Assembly: GCA_949296365.1 (NCBI GenBank)
Contig: CASFPZ010000018.1
Coordinates: 1 to 43,150, forward strand
Source: an uncultured Akkermansia sp.
GTDB lineage: Bacteria; Verrucomicrobiota; Verrucomicrobiia; Verrucomicrobiales; Akkermansiaceae
DNA: 43,150 nucleotides
Direction of reading: 5' to 3'
Each line of letters begins with the position of its first letter. Position 1 is the first letter of the stretch. Positions 43,145-43,150 of the stretch are shown piece after piece. The translations under genes and the position numbers were made by a program. The notes below the pieces were generated by a model. That model saw nothing but the letters and a program-made list of their open reading frames with translations, searched no databases and was not told where the DNA came from.

Positions 43145-43150
43145 GCATCG

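Noticed and set aside
1..43150. CRISPR arrays, insertion sequences, integrases, prophage genes
   Set aside because: No regularly spaced repeats, transposase-like motifs or phage structural genes were seen on either strand.

Overview
The window looks like chromosomal DNA of a diderm bacterium, most probably a Verrucomicrobiota member near Akkermansiaceae. The support is indirect. LpxB implies lipid A. A GT51 peptidoglycan polymerase, Tat and Tol-like genes, GatCA and a two-domain PutA are present. Two paralogous single-pass PA14-like proteins have the N-terminal layout I associate with Akkermansia-type proteins. Almost no gene has a clear Shine-Dalgarno sequence; the flavodoxin gene is the exception. 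There is no plasmid, phage, insertion-sequence or CRISPR signature, so most of the window is housekeeping DNA with one lineage-specific island.

Layout. 0-5.5 kb: the tail of an unidentified gene, tRNA-Leu(UAG), a flavodoxin-like gene, tRNA-Ala(GGC), a diacylglycerol/lipid kinase, then the leftward run coiled-coil membrane protein / small membrane protein / gatC / gatA, closed by a strong terminator. 5.8-10 kb: a sugar-1-phosphate nucleotidyltransferase translationally coupled to a secreted phosphodiester glycosidase, a C_GCAxxG_C_C protein with a DedA protein, and lpxB. 9.9-16 kb: the least conventional part, a leftward cluster of two PA14-like membrane proteins, two double-zinc-ribbon membrane proteins (one split by a frameshift) and an exported nitroreductase. 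16.3-22.2 kb: a GNAT acetyltransferase and a marR / adaptor / RND efflux operon. 22.3-27.1 kb: bioB, rplM-rpsI behind a promoter and leader hairpin, and uvrC-rlmH. 27.2-34.1 kb: a rightward series with a good promoter: TolQ/ExbB-like, TolR/ExbD-like, a large exported TPR protein, a class-A-PBP-like protein whose transpeptidase half has lost its active site, an inositol-monophosphatase-family enzyme and ispF. 34.4-39.1 kb: tatC divergent from gltX, then aroE and mutY. 39.2-42.8 kb: putA, followed by a possible small gene and a 17-base poly-C tract at the right edge.

How the genes fit together. The TolQ/TolR/TPR/GT51 series suggests energised envelope maintenance coupled to peptidoglycan polymerisation. 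The PA14/zinc-ribbon/nitroreductase cluster looks like an envelope system of unknown function that arose partly by duplication. Several core enzymes are shorter or longer than usual by whole modules: GluRS lacks its zinc-binding insertion, UvrC lacks the segment between the UVR motif and the nuclease domain, and TatC has a greatly enlarged first periplasmic loop. All family assignments come from reading motifs by eye; no database search was run.
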